A stretch of 64,000 nt of DNA from CAVXXB01 sp963765585 (lineage in GTDB: Bacteria > Calditrichota > Calditrichia > JAJRVZ01), in assembly GCA_963765585.1 (NCBI GenBank), contig CAVXXB010000008.1, forward strand, positions 496,001 through 560,000, given 5' to 3'. Made by a program: the position numbers and the translations under genes. Under the pieces are notes generated by a model that did no database searches, was not told the origin of the DNA, and worked only from the letters and a program-made list of their open reading frames with translations. This document shows, piece by piece, positions 9,443 through 17,323 of the stretch. How positions within the stretch are numbered: position 1 is the first letter of the stretch; the number at the start of each line of letters is the position of its first letter.

Positions 9443-10828
9443 CTATTTCTTAGATTTAAGGGATTTTTTAAAGTTTTCGTATTCCTGCATCAATTCCTTT
9501 ACTTTTTCAGGATTTGTTACCGATAAATCGTTCGATTCGGTGATATCATTTTTCAAATCAAATAACTGGATCTTTTTTACTGGTTTTTCAGGAACCACAC
9601 CGGGATACTGATCCGGGGTGGCCTGTTCAAAAGGTGCAATGATTGTTTTGCCATCCGGCCCCCTTTTATCAACCCAATCAGCCGGAAGACGTTTGTATCT
9701 CGGTTCTTTAAGAAATAATTTATAATCGCCTTTTCTAACAGACAGAATCTGGTCATTATGCATACTAAAGACAGGCGGATGATCTTTTGTGTTTCCTTTC
9801 AATATTTCAGTAATATCCTGACCATCCAAATGATTTGATCGGGTCGGTATGACACCAGCCAGTGACACAAGCGTAGGAAATATGTCAGGTGACCAGCAGG
9901 GAACATCGACCTCCGTGCCTGTTTTAAAAACTTTCGGATAGCGAATGATGAAAGGTACCCTTATTCCGCCTTCCCAGGTAGTTGCTTTCATGCCCTTTAG
10001 TCCACCGGTACTGCCGCCATAATAGGGGCCATTATCAGACATAAAAATCAAAATGGTATTTTCTAACAATTTTAATTCTTTTAATTTATCGACAACTTCG
10101 CCAACCGACCAATCCAGTTCGCGCAGCACATCGTTATAAAGATCATCTTTTGTATCAGGGGTATAAAATCCTTTTGATGCTGCCAAAGGTTTGTGCGGCA
10201 TAGCATGACATAAATGCAGAAAAAACGGATTATCTTTGTTGTCTGTGATAAAATCCAGTGCATTCGCAGTATACTTTTGCGTGAGTAGGTTCTGATCAAC
10301 CGGATACTCAACCGTGTCCTTGTTGTTTATAATTTGTACAGGACGCATATCATTAGAGTATAAGATGCCGTAGTACTCATCAAATCCATGATTCACCGGG
10401 AAATATTCTTCCTTGTGCCCAAGATGCCATTTGCCAATGCATTTGGTTTTATAACCGGCATCCTGAAAAACCTCTCCCAGAGTAATCTCGTTGTCTGATA
10501 TACCAATATCATCGATACCGGCATCCGGAGTCGGATTTTTTATCAATTTGTGTCTCAGGGGAAAACGTCCGGTAAGCAGCGTCGCTCTTGACGGCGCACA
10601 ATACGGCGTCGGTACATAGAAGTCGGTACATTTGACACCCTGATCAGCTAATTTATCAATGCGGGGTGTGCTGTATTCAGTTTGCCCGTAGCATGATATA
10701 TCTCCATAGCCCAAATCATCTGTTAATATAATCACCACATTTGGCTTTAAATTTTTAGCAGGTTCGCTGCTGGTACAGCTCATGTAACAAAAAGAAGCCA
10801 AGAAAATAAAAATGAGCGCATAGCGCAT
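9443..10828 (-). CDS. S1-family sulfatase, probable lipoprotein
   Basis: A 461-residue formylglycine sulfatase. Metal-binding ILTDDLGYGD (residues 34-43), active-site CAPSRATLLTGR (Cys77 to Arg88, the Cys being converted to formylglycine), GKWHLG (132-137) and SDNGP (264-268) are all intact. The N-terminus has a hydrophobic stretch ending YMSC, a weak lipobox, so it is likely membrane-anchored or periplasmic. The overall look (GGLKGMKATTWEGGIRVPFI) resembles arylsulfatase A / N-acetylgalactosamine-6-sulfatase types, but substrate cannot be assigned. It precedes the EEP-family gene by 10 bases and follows the first GH92 gene by 115 bases, consistent with removal of sulfate from a mannose-containing glycan. 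Confidence 0.93.
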   Translation of the reverse strand: MRYALIFIFLASFCYMSCTSSEPAKNLKPNVVIILTDDLGYGDISCYGQTEYSTPRIDKLADQGVKCTDFYVPTPYCAPSRATLLTGRFPLRHKLIKNPTPDAGIDDIGISDNEITLGEVFQDAGYKTKCIGKWHLGHKEEYFPVNHGFDEYYGILYSNDMRPVQIINNKDTVEYPVDQNLLTQKYTANALDFITDNKDNPFFLHLCHAMPHKPLAASKGFYTPDTKDDLYNDVLRELDWSVGEVVDKLKELKLLENTILIFMSDNGPYYGGSTGGLKGMKATTWEGGIRVPFIIRYPKVFKTGTEVDVPCWSPDIFPTLVSLAGVIPTRSNHLDGQDITEILKGNTKDHPPVFSMHNDQILSVRKGDYKLFLKEPRYKRLPADWVDKRGPDGKTIIAPFEQATPDQYPGVVPEKPVKKIQLFDLKNDITESNDLSVTNPEKVKELMQEYENFKKSLKSKK

Positions 10829-10943
10829 CCCGCTGTGATATTTAATTATCGTACGGTTTATTATGAATTGAATTATTTTACCCTCCCAGGATTTTATTTT
10901 TTCCTGATCATATAATAATTAGTATTTTCAGCAAAATTGCTCT

Positions 10944-13220
10944 CTACTTTATTACCTTTTCCAGGATACCGACAGACGGGGGCGCCGCATCTTTTCCACT
11001 ACCCCAGTCATGATTGGCTTTGCTGCCCATTTGCAAAACGAGTTTTCCCCCACTGGCAATATCCTTATGATTAAACCATGGTTTATGCCATTCCCGTCCG
11101 TTCAAAGTTGCCGACTGGATGTATTTATTTTCTGCAGAACAATTCGAGGCTTCAATTTCAAATATCTTTCCATTTCCTAAATCTATCTTCACATTTTCAA
11201 AAAGCGGACTGCCGATATTATATGCCGGTACACCGGGAGTGACGGGATAAAAACCAAGCGATGAAAAAACAACAAATGCCGACATACCGCCACCATCCTC
11301 ATCTCCGGGCACACCCATTAAATCATTTCTGAACCATTGGTTCAGCAGCAATCGAATACGTTTTTGCGTTTTCCATGGCTGTCCGGCGTAATTGTATAGA
11401 TAAGGAATATGCAGAGAGGGTTCGTTGGCCATTGAAAATTGGCCAACATTTCCGGTATGGTCCGGCAATTGTGCATAAAATCTATATTTACTTGTACCAA
11501 GTGGCTCGGCAAACATGGCATCCAGATTTTCGACAAATTTATCATTTCCGCCCATCAGGTGTATCAAATCAGCTATATTATGCTGAACATCCCATCTGTA
11601 AACCCAGCCATTGTTTTCATCATAGTACCCCCGTGCGCCCTGTCCTCCCGAAAAAATATAGTCGAACGGTTCAACAAATTCGCCGTTTTCGTCTCTCGGA
11701 TGAAAAAATCCTGTCTCCGGATTAAACAATTTTCGATAATTGAATGACCGCTGTAAAAAATATTTATGATCTGCCGTATTCCCTGTTTCTTTCGCCAATT
11801 GTGACAGACACCATTCATCATATGTGGTTCCTAATGTAACGGCAACCGGCTGACGTCTTTCAAAATGATGGACCTCCGGATTGGTCTCCTCTTCACCTTC
11901 ACCAAGGGCCGGAAAATATCCATGTTCTTTGTAATAATCATCCAGTTTTCCGGCAGGTTTCGCCGACCAGGGTGCAAGTGTTTTTTCGGTAATTGCCCCT
12001 TTGCAGGCTTTATATGCTTTTTCAAGACTGAATCCACTCAATCCTTTGTAATGGGCATCAATTACCGTAGCAACGCCATGGTTCGAGTTCATGGCCCGGC
12101 CATCGCCGGAGATACTGGGAAAAGTCGGCATCCAGGGATCTTCCATCTGATCTGTCATGGTAATTAATGAATGTAGAATGGCTTCTTCTTTGTCGGAATC
12201 AATCAGAACATTCAGGGGATGATGTGCCCGGTAGGAATCCCAGATCCAGTCATCTGTATAAAATGGTGTACCATTATCACTATGTATCTGACTGTCATAT
12301 GCACTATAGTAACGACCATCCTCTGAAATGCATATTGGACGTTCTAATGTGCGATAGAATGATGTATAAAAAGCAATCTTATCATTTTCAGTACCGCCGC
12401 TTATGGATATTTTGTTCAAAGCCTGATTCCAAATATCTCGTCCTTTTTTAGTCAGAGATGCAATATCATAGTCCCGGATTTCTCTGGCTAAATTTTTAGC
12501 CGCCTGCGCTTCATCTATAAATGAAACACCGTATCTGGTCCGCAGAACTGAATTCTTTTCATTAAATTTTAGGACGACAGCAATATTCTTCCCATCAATG
12601 TTTTTTCCAGGTCTGATTTGATCATCAATTAAAACAGCAACATTCTCAGGAAGAACTTCCGGCTCAAAATAAATATACACCTTTGTTCCGCGGCCGATAT
12701 TTTGATATCCTGAGACAGCTGTTCCGTTCCATCTTAATTCACCCTCGCGTGAAGACAGGATAAAATATGGCTTAAGATTCTGCTCAAATGTGAACTCATA
12801 GAGTGCCGACTGGTGGGATACCGCAAATTGAACAGCGGTCTGTTGCTCATCAAGGTACACCTGGTAAGAATATGGGGTCACTTTTTCCTGGTCGTAACTA
12901 TATTTAATTATTGATTTAAGATCCTGTTCAGCGCCCTGAAACGGGCTGAGGAATAAAGCAGATCCTCTGCGATGACTTGGGACCACTACCGGTAATCCAT
13001 TTAAAAAATCGCCGGTATAGTCCTTCCTATTCGGATAAACCCGCAAGATACTATTTGGTAAACCCGTGGTTGGATAGGTCGGCACCAAAATATGACTTAT
13101 GTTTCCCATATATGGATTGACATAGTCAACGGGATCTTTTTGCATTACTTCGGACGCAAAACACATCTGCGATAGCAATAATATTAGTGTAAAAAAAACT
13201 GCTGATTTAAATAAAATCAA
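10944..13220 (-). CDS. GH92 family exo-alpha-mannosidase (intact)
   Basis: TTG start at 13220, preceded by GGAGG seven to eight bases away; signal peptide ends CFASEV. The 758 residues span both GH92 domains. The N-terminal beta-sandwich begins VDYVNPYMGNISHILVPTYP. The catalytic (alpha/alpha)6 domain carries ENNGWVYRWDVQHN (Glu equivalent to the family acid), ANEPSLHIPYLYNYAGQPW and GVPGDEDGGGMSAFVVFSSL (acidic residues equivalent to the proposed base), then GFYPVTPGVPAYNIGSPLF. GH92 enzymes are calcium-dependent inverting exo-alpha-mannosidases. The HGNEP motif common in alpha-1,2-specific members is replaced by MANEP, so the linkage may differ (inference). The fourth GH92 gene (34405-36682) is a close paralogue. 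Probably periplasmic. The next GH92 gene upstream ends 40 bases away. Confidence 0.93.
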   Translation of the reverse strand: MILFKSAVFFTLILLLSQMCFASEVMQKDPVDYVNPYMGNISHILVPTYPTTGLPNSILRVYPNRKDYTGDFLNGLPVVVPSHRRGSALFLSPFQGAEQDLKSIIKYSYDQEKVTPYSYQVYLDEQQTAVQFAVSHQSALYEFTFEQNLKPYFILSSREGELRWNGTAVSGYQNIGRGTKVYIYFEPEVLPENVAVLIDDQIRPGKNIDGKNIAVVLKFNEKNSVLRTRYGVSFIDEAQAAKNLAREIRDYDIASLTKKGRDIWNQALNKISISGGTENDKIAFYTSFYRTLERPICISEDGRYYSAYDSQIHSDNGTPFYTDDWIWDSYRAHHPLNVLIDSDKEEAILHSLITMTDQMEDPWMPTFPSISGDGRAMNSNHGVATVIDAHYKGLSGFSLEKAYKACKGAITEKTLAPWSAKPAGKLDDYYKEHGYFPALGEGEEETNPEVHHFERRQPVAVTLGTTYDEWCLSQLAKETGNTADHKYFLQRSFNYRKLFNPETGFFHPRDENGEFVEPFDYIFSGGQGARGYYDENNGWVYRWDVQHNIADLIHLMGGNDKFVENLDAMFAEPLGTSKYRFYAQLPDHTGNVGQFSMANEPSLHIPYLYNYAGQPWKTQKRIRLLLNQWFRNDLMGVPGDEDGGGMSAFVVFSSLGFYPVTPGVPAYNIGSPLFENVKIDLGNGKIFEIEASNCSAENKYIQSATLNGREWHKPWFNHKDIASGGKLVLQMGSKANHDWGSGKDAAPPSVGILEKVIK

Positions 13221-13260
13221 TTTTAAGCCTCCATAAATTCATATACACCGCAGGATTATT

Positions 13261-14823
13261 CTAAAATTCCGGAATTAAAGCATCTTTGCCCCACTCTTTG
13301 TTTGGCAATTCTGACAGTTCCAATTCCAAAGTACCCCCAGCCATAATTTGCTCATGGGTAATAAAAGGACTGTTAATCTCTGACCCATTAATAAATGCTT
13401 TTTGAATATATTTATTTGCTCGACTGGCACCTTTGGCAATAATTGTAAATTTTTTACCACTTTTTAAATTGATTGTCACTTTTTCAAAAACCGGGCTTGT
13501 GATATCGTAGAATGGTAATCCGGGTGTTACCGGATATAGCCCCATAGCTGAAAATACGACGAAGGCCGTCATACCGCCACCATCTTCATCTCCCGGAATT
13601 CCAAAAATGTTGTCTTTAAACCACACATCAAGCAAAAAGCGTGTCTTCTTTTGTGTCTTCCACGGTGCCCCGAAATAATTGAACAAATATGGGATATGGA
13701 ACGAAGGTTCATTACCCATTGAGAATTGTCCAACCATTCCAGTTGAATTGCCCCCGTCCACATAAAACTCGGTTCGCCTCATCCCCAGTGGTTCTCTGAA
13801 TAACTGGTCCAGGCGTTTTTCGGCGGCTTTTTTCCCACCCAACAGTTTTGTTAATCCTTCAATATCATGCTGTACTTCCCAGGCATATGTCCAGCCGTTA
13901 TTTTCATCATAATACTCACGATAACCACGTCCGCCATCTTTTTTCGGATCGATATCTACCCACTCTCCTTTGTCATCTTTTGGTATGAACAAACGATGCC
14001 CGGGATGCCACAGGTTTTGATAATCTTTGCCCTTTGGTGCATATTTTTCATAATCTTCCTGTTTACCCAATTCTTTGGCGAGTTCACTCATTGCCCAAAA
14101 ATCGTAACTGATACCCAGTGTTACGGGAACCGGCTGTCGTTTTTCGAATCCATCCATATTTGGTTCCGTTTCTTCTTCACCAGGTCGAAGCGAAGGGAAA
14201 TATCCTTTTTCGTGATAAAAATCGTCAATCGGTCTGCGCGGTGTTCCCTGCCGCCATGGAATAAAAGTACCTTGTGTAAGATTCTTTTTTATTCCCTGAT
14301 ACGCTTTTTCAATATCATAATCGCGTAATCCTTTCCGGTATCCGTCGATAAAAATGGCTGACGAGTGGTATGAATTCATACACATATGATTTCCATGAAC
14401 CTGTGGAAATGTAGGCATCCAACCGCTTTGCTCATACATCAGTGTGTATGAGTTTAGCATGTCGTTTTCCTTTTTCGGATCAAGAATGGTTTGCAGGGGA
14501 TGCTGGGCACGAAAGGTATCCCAGATCCAGTCATCTACATAAAACGGACGGTCGCTCTTATGCACTTTGCCATCGTATCCACTGAAATAACTGCCATATT
14601 CATTGATATCTACCATGCGTTCGTAAGTGCGGTACAGCGATGTATAAAATGTTCTTTTCTGTGCTTCGGTACCGCCCTGTACCTCTATCTGGTTGATTAC
14701 TTTTGCCCAGCTTTTCTTTGCGGATTTCATAAGGTCGTCAAAACTGATTTTACTCAACTCATTTTCAAAATTTATTTTTGCCTGTTGCGGGCTGATGTAT
14801 GAGACTGCATACCGGATATTCAC
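13261..14823 (-). CDS. GH92 alpha-mannosidase, C-terminal fragment of a frameshifted gene
   Basis: This frame carries the catalytic domain of a GH92 enzyme: YYDENNGWTYAWEVQHD, MGNEPSFHIPYLFNYFG, GIPGDEDGGGMTAFVVFSAM and GLYPVTPGLPFYDITSPVF. The GTG at 14823 is only the first possible start; the frame stays open upstream to about 14892, reading TPTYCASGSKFSISFSGE, clearly internal GH92 sequence. With the fragments at 14861-15103 and 15066-15512 it forms one gene of roughly 750 codons in three frames. Two single-base indels explain the break. Either the gene is decaying or the assembly has errors. If the base calls are right, this fragment lacks the N-terminal domain and signal peptide and would not be functional. 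Confidence 0.85.
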   Translation of the reverse strand: MNIRYAVSYISPQQAKINFENELSKISFDDLMKSAKKSWAKVINQIEVQGGTEAQKRTFYTSLYRTYERMVDINEYGSYFSGYDGKVHKSDRPFYVDDWIWDTFRAQHPLQTILDPKKENDMLNSYTLMYEQSGWMPTFPQVHGNHMCMNSYHSSAIFIDGYRKGLRDYDIEKAYQGIKKNLTQGTFIPWRQGTPRRPIDDFYHEKGYFPSLRPGEEETEPNMDGFEKRQPVPVTLGISYDFWAMSELAKELGKQEDYEKYAPKGKDYQNLWHPGHRLFIPKDDKGEWVDIDPKKDGGRGYREYYDENNGWTYAWEVQHDIEGLTKLLGGKKAAEKRLDQLFREPLGMRRTEFYVDGGNSTGMVGQFSMGNEPSFHIPYLFNYFGAPWKTQKKTRFLLDVWFKDNIFGIPGDEDGGGMTAFVVFSAMGLYPVTPGLPFYDITSPVFEKVTINLKSGKKFTIIAKGASRANKYIQKAFINGSEINSPFITHEQIMAGGTLELELSELPNKEWGKDALIPEF

Positions 14824-14860
14824 CGATGCAGCGGCCTCTCCGGAAAATGAAATTGAGAAT

Positions 14861-15103
14861 TTACTTCCCGATGCACAATATGTTGGTGTTATTAATTAAC
14901 TGGTCACTGTCGCCGGAAATCATTCCATAAATAAAGACAGGTACAACACGGGTAACCGGAGCCGTGCCCCTTGTTTTATATATCACTTTATCTTCCAGTG
15001 AAAATGAAGAGTTAATACCGGAACTGCTTTTCATTTCCTCACTTCCCAGAATCAGAATATTTTTCTTAGCGGCTTGCAGGAAAATCAATTTTATATATGG
15101 CAC
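14861..15103 (-). pseudogene. GH92 middle fragment in a second frame
   Basis: A short stretch in another frame that continues the GH92 N-terminal domain: AAKKNILILGSEEMKSSSG ... VTRVVPVFIYG ... SDQLINN. Removing one C in AGCCGCT (rc of about 15070-15080) joins it to the upstream fragment. One added base near 14890 joins LINN to TPTYCASGSK of the downstream fragment. It is not an independent gene. Confidence 0.75.
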
Positions 15104-15512
15104 ATTTTTTACCCGGAGTATAACTCACCCTGATGTCATCATCAATCAGATATGTAGAATAGAACCATGGATGGACCTGCTCCAAATCATGATCAATATT
15201 CATTTTTTGTTGCCAAGATGCGTTGGTAATATCACCAAGTGAAACGCGCATCCGAAAAAGTCCTTTACGCCTGTGACCGGTAACCTGCAGCGGAAAAGCT
15301 TCCACCTGATCGGAAATGTAATCCTGCTTTATCGGAAACATACGCATCATCTGATTCGGCAATTGCATAGTGGGATAAGTTGGCACCAGAAAACGGGAAA
15401 CATTGCCAATAGTGGGATCAACATATTTTGTAAAATCCTGCTGTGCGAGAGCCGTGCCTGTTAAAACGATAAAAAATAAAATGACTAATATTTTCTTCAA
15501 ATGATTATACAT
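15066..15512 (-). CDS. GH92 alpha-mannosidase, N-terminal fragment of a frameshifted gene
   Basis: Starts at an ATG with signal peptide MYNHLKKILVILFFIVLTG ending ALAQQ, followed by the GH92 N-terminal signature YVDPTIGNVSRFLVPTYP and GHRRKGLFRMRVS. It matches the start of the intact paralogue at 10944-13220 (YVNPYMGNISHILVPTYP). The frame stops after KIDFPASR, where a one-base change would continue into AAKKNILILG. The sequence upstream has no perfect ribosome site but the signal peptide fixes the start. See the two following fragments for the rest of the gene. Confidence 0.85.
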   Translation of the reverse strand: MYNHLKKILVILFFIVLTGTALAQQDFTKYVDPTIGNVSRFLVPTYPTMQLPNQMMRMFPIKQDYISDQVEAFPLQVTGHRRKGLFRMRVSLGDITNASWQQKMNIDHDLEQVHPWFYSTYLIDDDIRVSYTPGKKCAIYKIDFPASR

Positions 15513-15555
15513 AGTATCCTTCCTTTAATGTTTATTTATATTACGTCAGTTAAAT

Positions 15556-15599
15556 GAGATTGCGTCGTCATCCGCCTTTGGCAGATTCCTCGCAATGAC
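15556..15599. repeat. REP-like palindromic element
   Basis: Between a sulfatase stop and the second GH92 gene lies GAGATTGCG ... CGCAATGAC, with outer arms TTGCG/CGCAA and an inner near-palindrome ATCCGCC-TTT-GGCAGAT (15570-15586). The ATTGCGAGG ... GCAATCTC pattern resembles short dispersed palindromic repeats found in many environmental genomes. Only this copy is visible in the window. It may act as an mRNA-end or processing hairpin. Confidence 0.5.
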
Positions 15600-15644
15600 A
15601 TGAAAGTGTTTTTTACGAGACAAAAATCTTATTTAACTTTTATC

Positions 15645-17246
15645 TCAGATCAGTTCTCGTTCTTCAACACCCGTGTAATGTTTGGAATTATTCCTTTTCA
15701 ACCATTCCAGCAGGTATCCCCTCAATTCCTCAACCTTTGCTTTATATTTTGCTCTTTTTGGGTTGTTACCTAGCAAATTATGCATCTCAAAGGGATCGTC
15801 ATTAAGATTATACATCGCATTTACAACCTGTGAAGATTTTGAATAGGGTATCATTAATTTCCAGCCATCTTTGATAATCATATAATTAGGCGAGATATCC
15901 CCTCTGTAATCCCATTCAGTCACCACGTATTTGCCATGGTCTGAATCCGTTCCTTCAATTAATCCGCGAAGACTTTTTCCGTCTGATGCATGTTTTTCGA
16001 TTTCTAAATAATCTAAAATAGTCGGAAATATATCCACCAGTGAGACATAGCCATCGACTACGGAACCTTTCTCAATTTCGCCCGGAAAACGAATTATTAA
16101 GGGTATATGTGCTGATTCTTCATAAAACACATTTTTTTCGCGCATTCCATGTGCGCCAAGCATTTCGCCATGGTCGCTGGTAAATATTACCATTGTATTT
16201 TCAGTTAAGTCCAGTTCATCCAGTTTGTCTAATATTCTGCCTACCCAATCATCTATTTCCTTAACAAGTCCATAATAATTGGATATCATGTATTTGATTT
16301 TTTCAGGATCTGCATATTCAGGATTTCTCAGTCTTCCATTGGTCTGCCTGTAAGGCGAGTTGTCCAAATCATCATGAATACTAACCGGTGGGACCATATC
16401 TTTTGCCGGATACATACTGTAATACGGTTCAGGAGGCAGCATTGGGGCATGTGGAAAATGAAATGAACAGGTAATACTGAATGTTCTGTCCTTCAGGCGT
16501 TCAATGGCATCTATGGTTTCTTTGGCCTGAAAAGCAGTCAGCGTATGTTCCTTAGGAATTTGCAGTGCTCCGTGCATATCGCACTGAGGAAATTTCTTGT
16601 CACTTGCCTTAAGTTCAGCATCTGTCATGCCATGGTGTTTATCAAGCGGATCCGTTATATAAGGTCGTTTGCTCATTGTATCATATAACTCTCCCGGTTT
16701 CAGTTTTCTAATAGGAAATTGTTTATCAAGATAATCAAGGTGTACATATTTTTGTCCGCCATGGGCAAAAACCGATTTGCCGTTTTGAGATTCTTTCTTT
16801 GGATTTTTATAGATTTTAGTATGTGAGGCCTGACTGTGCCATTTACCGTAATACTCGCAGTGATATCCTTCTGCGGTCAGGATCTCGTCAAAAGTCGGCA
16901 TGGTCATTAAGCCTTCTTCTTCAAAATAATAAGCCCGCTTATTGGTCCTCATACCAGTATTCTCAACCGTATGTCCGGTTAGTATTGAAGAACGTGCCGG
17001 AGCACAAACTGAACATGGTGTATATGCATTTCTAAAGTATGCGCCCCGTTTTGCCAGGCGATCCAGGTTTGGGGTTTCAAGTACAGTATTCCCGGCAATA
17101 CTCAAGGCATCATATCGCTGCTGATCGGTCATAATAAATAGCAGATTTTTCTTTTGATTTTTGGGATTTTTATCTTTATCGGCCAATTCTGAGCATTGAA
17201 ATAATAAAAGGCATATAAGCGAGAAGAGGGATAATTTCAATATCAT
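15645..17246 (-). CDS. S1-family sulfatase, lipoprotein form
   Basis: ATG preceded by AGGTG. The signal ends LLLFQC, a lipobox, with Cys18 the likely lipidated residue. Sulfatase motifs: FIMTDQQRYD (38-47), CAPARSSILTGH (active Cys81, CxPAR variant of the formylglycine motif), YYGKWHSQ, FHFPHAPMLPPEPY, and TSDHGEMLGAHG. The DQQR N-terminus and GAHGMREKNVFYEESAHIP block are typical of the sulfatase branch that includes choline-, heparan- and arylsulfatase-like enzymes; substrate is not assigned. It is closely similar to residues 30-510 of the sulfatase at 19770-22181, which however carries extra C-terminal domains and a T9SS signal. The two genes flank a CotH-kinase gene. Confidence 0.93.
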   Translation of the reverse strand: MILKLSLFSLICLLLFQCSELADKDKNPKNQKKNLLFIMTDQQRYDALSIAGNTVLETPNLDRLAKRGAYFRNAYTPCSVCAPARSSILTGHTVENTGMRTNKRAYYFEEEGLMTMPTFDEILTAEGYHCEYYGKWHSQASHTKIYKNPKKESQNGKSVFAHGGQKYVHLDYLDKQFPIRKLKPGELYDTMSKRPYITDPLDKHHGMTDAELKASDKKFPQCDMHGALQIPKEHTLTAFQAKETIDAIERLKDRTFSITCSFHFPHAPMLPPEPYYSMYPAKDMVPPVSIHDDLDNSPYRQTNGRLRNPEYADPEKIKYMISNYYGLVKEIDDWVGRILDKLDELDLTENTMVIFTSDHGEMLGAHGMREKNVFYEESAHIPLIIRFPGEIEKGSVVDGYVSLVDIFPTILDYLEIEKHASDGKSLRGLIEGTDSDHGKYVVTEWDYRGDISPNYMIIKDGWKLMIPYSKSSQVVNAMYNLNDDPFEMHNLLGNNPKRAKYKAKVEELRGYLLEWLKRNNSKHYTGVEERELI

Positions 17247-17323
17247 ATTAGCACCTTTAAATTGGTGTTCCGTATTGCTGCGACAGTATCACATGATACT
17301 ATTTACTGTTAGGCAATATTGCC

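Noticed and set aside
13867..14328. Plus-strand 153-codon frame
   Set aside because: It is antisense to the catalytic domain of a GH92 gene and has no ribosome site or recognisable domain.
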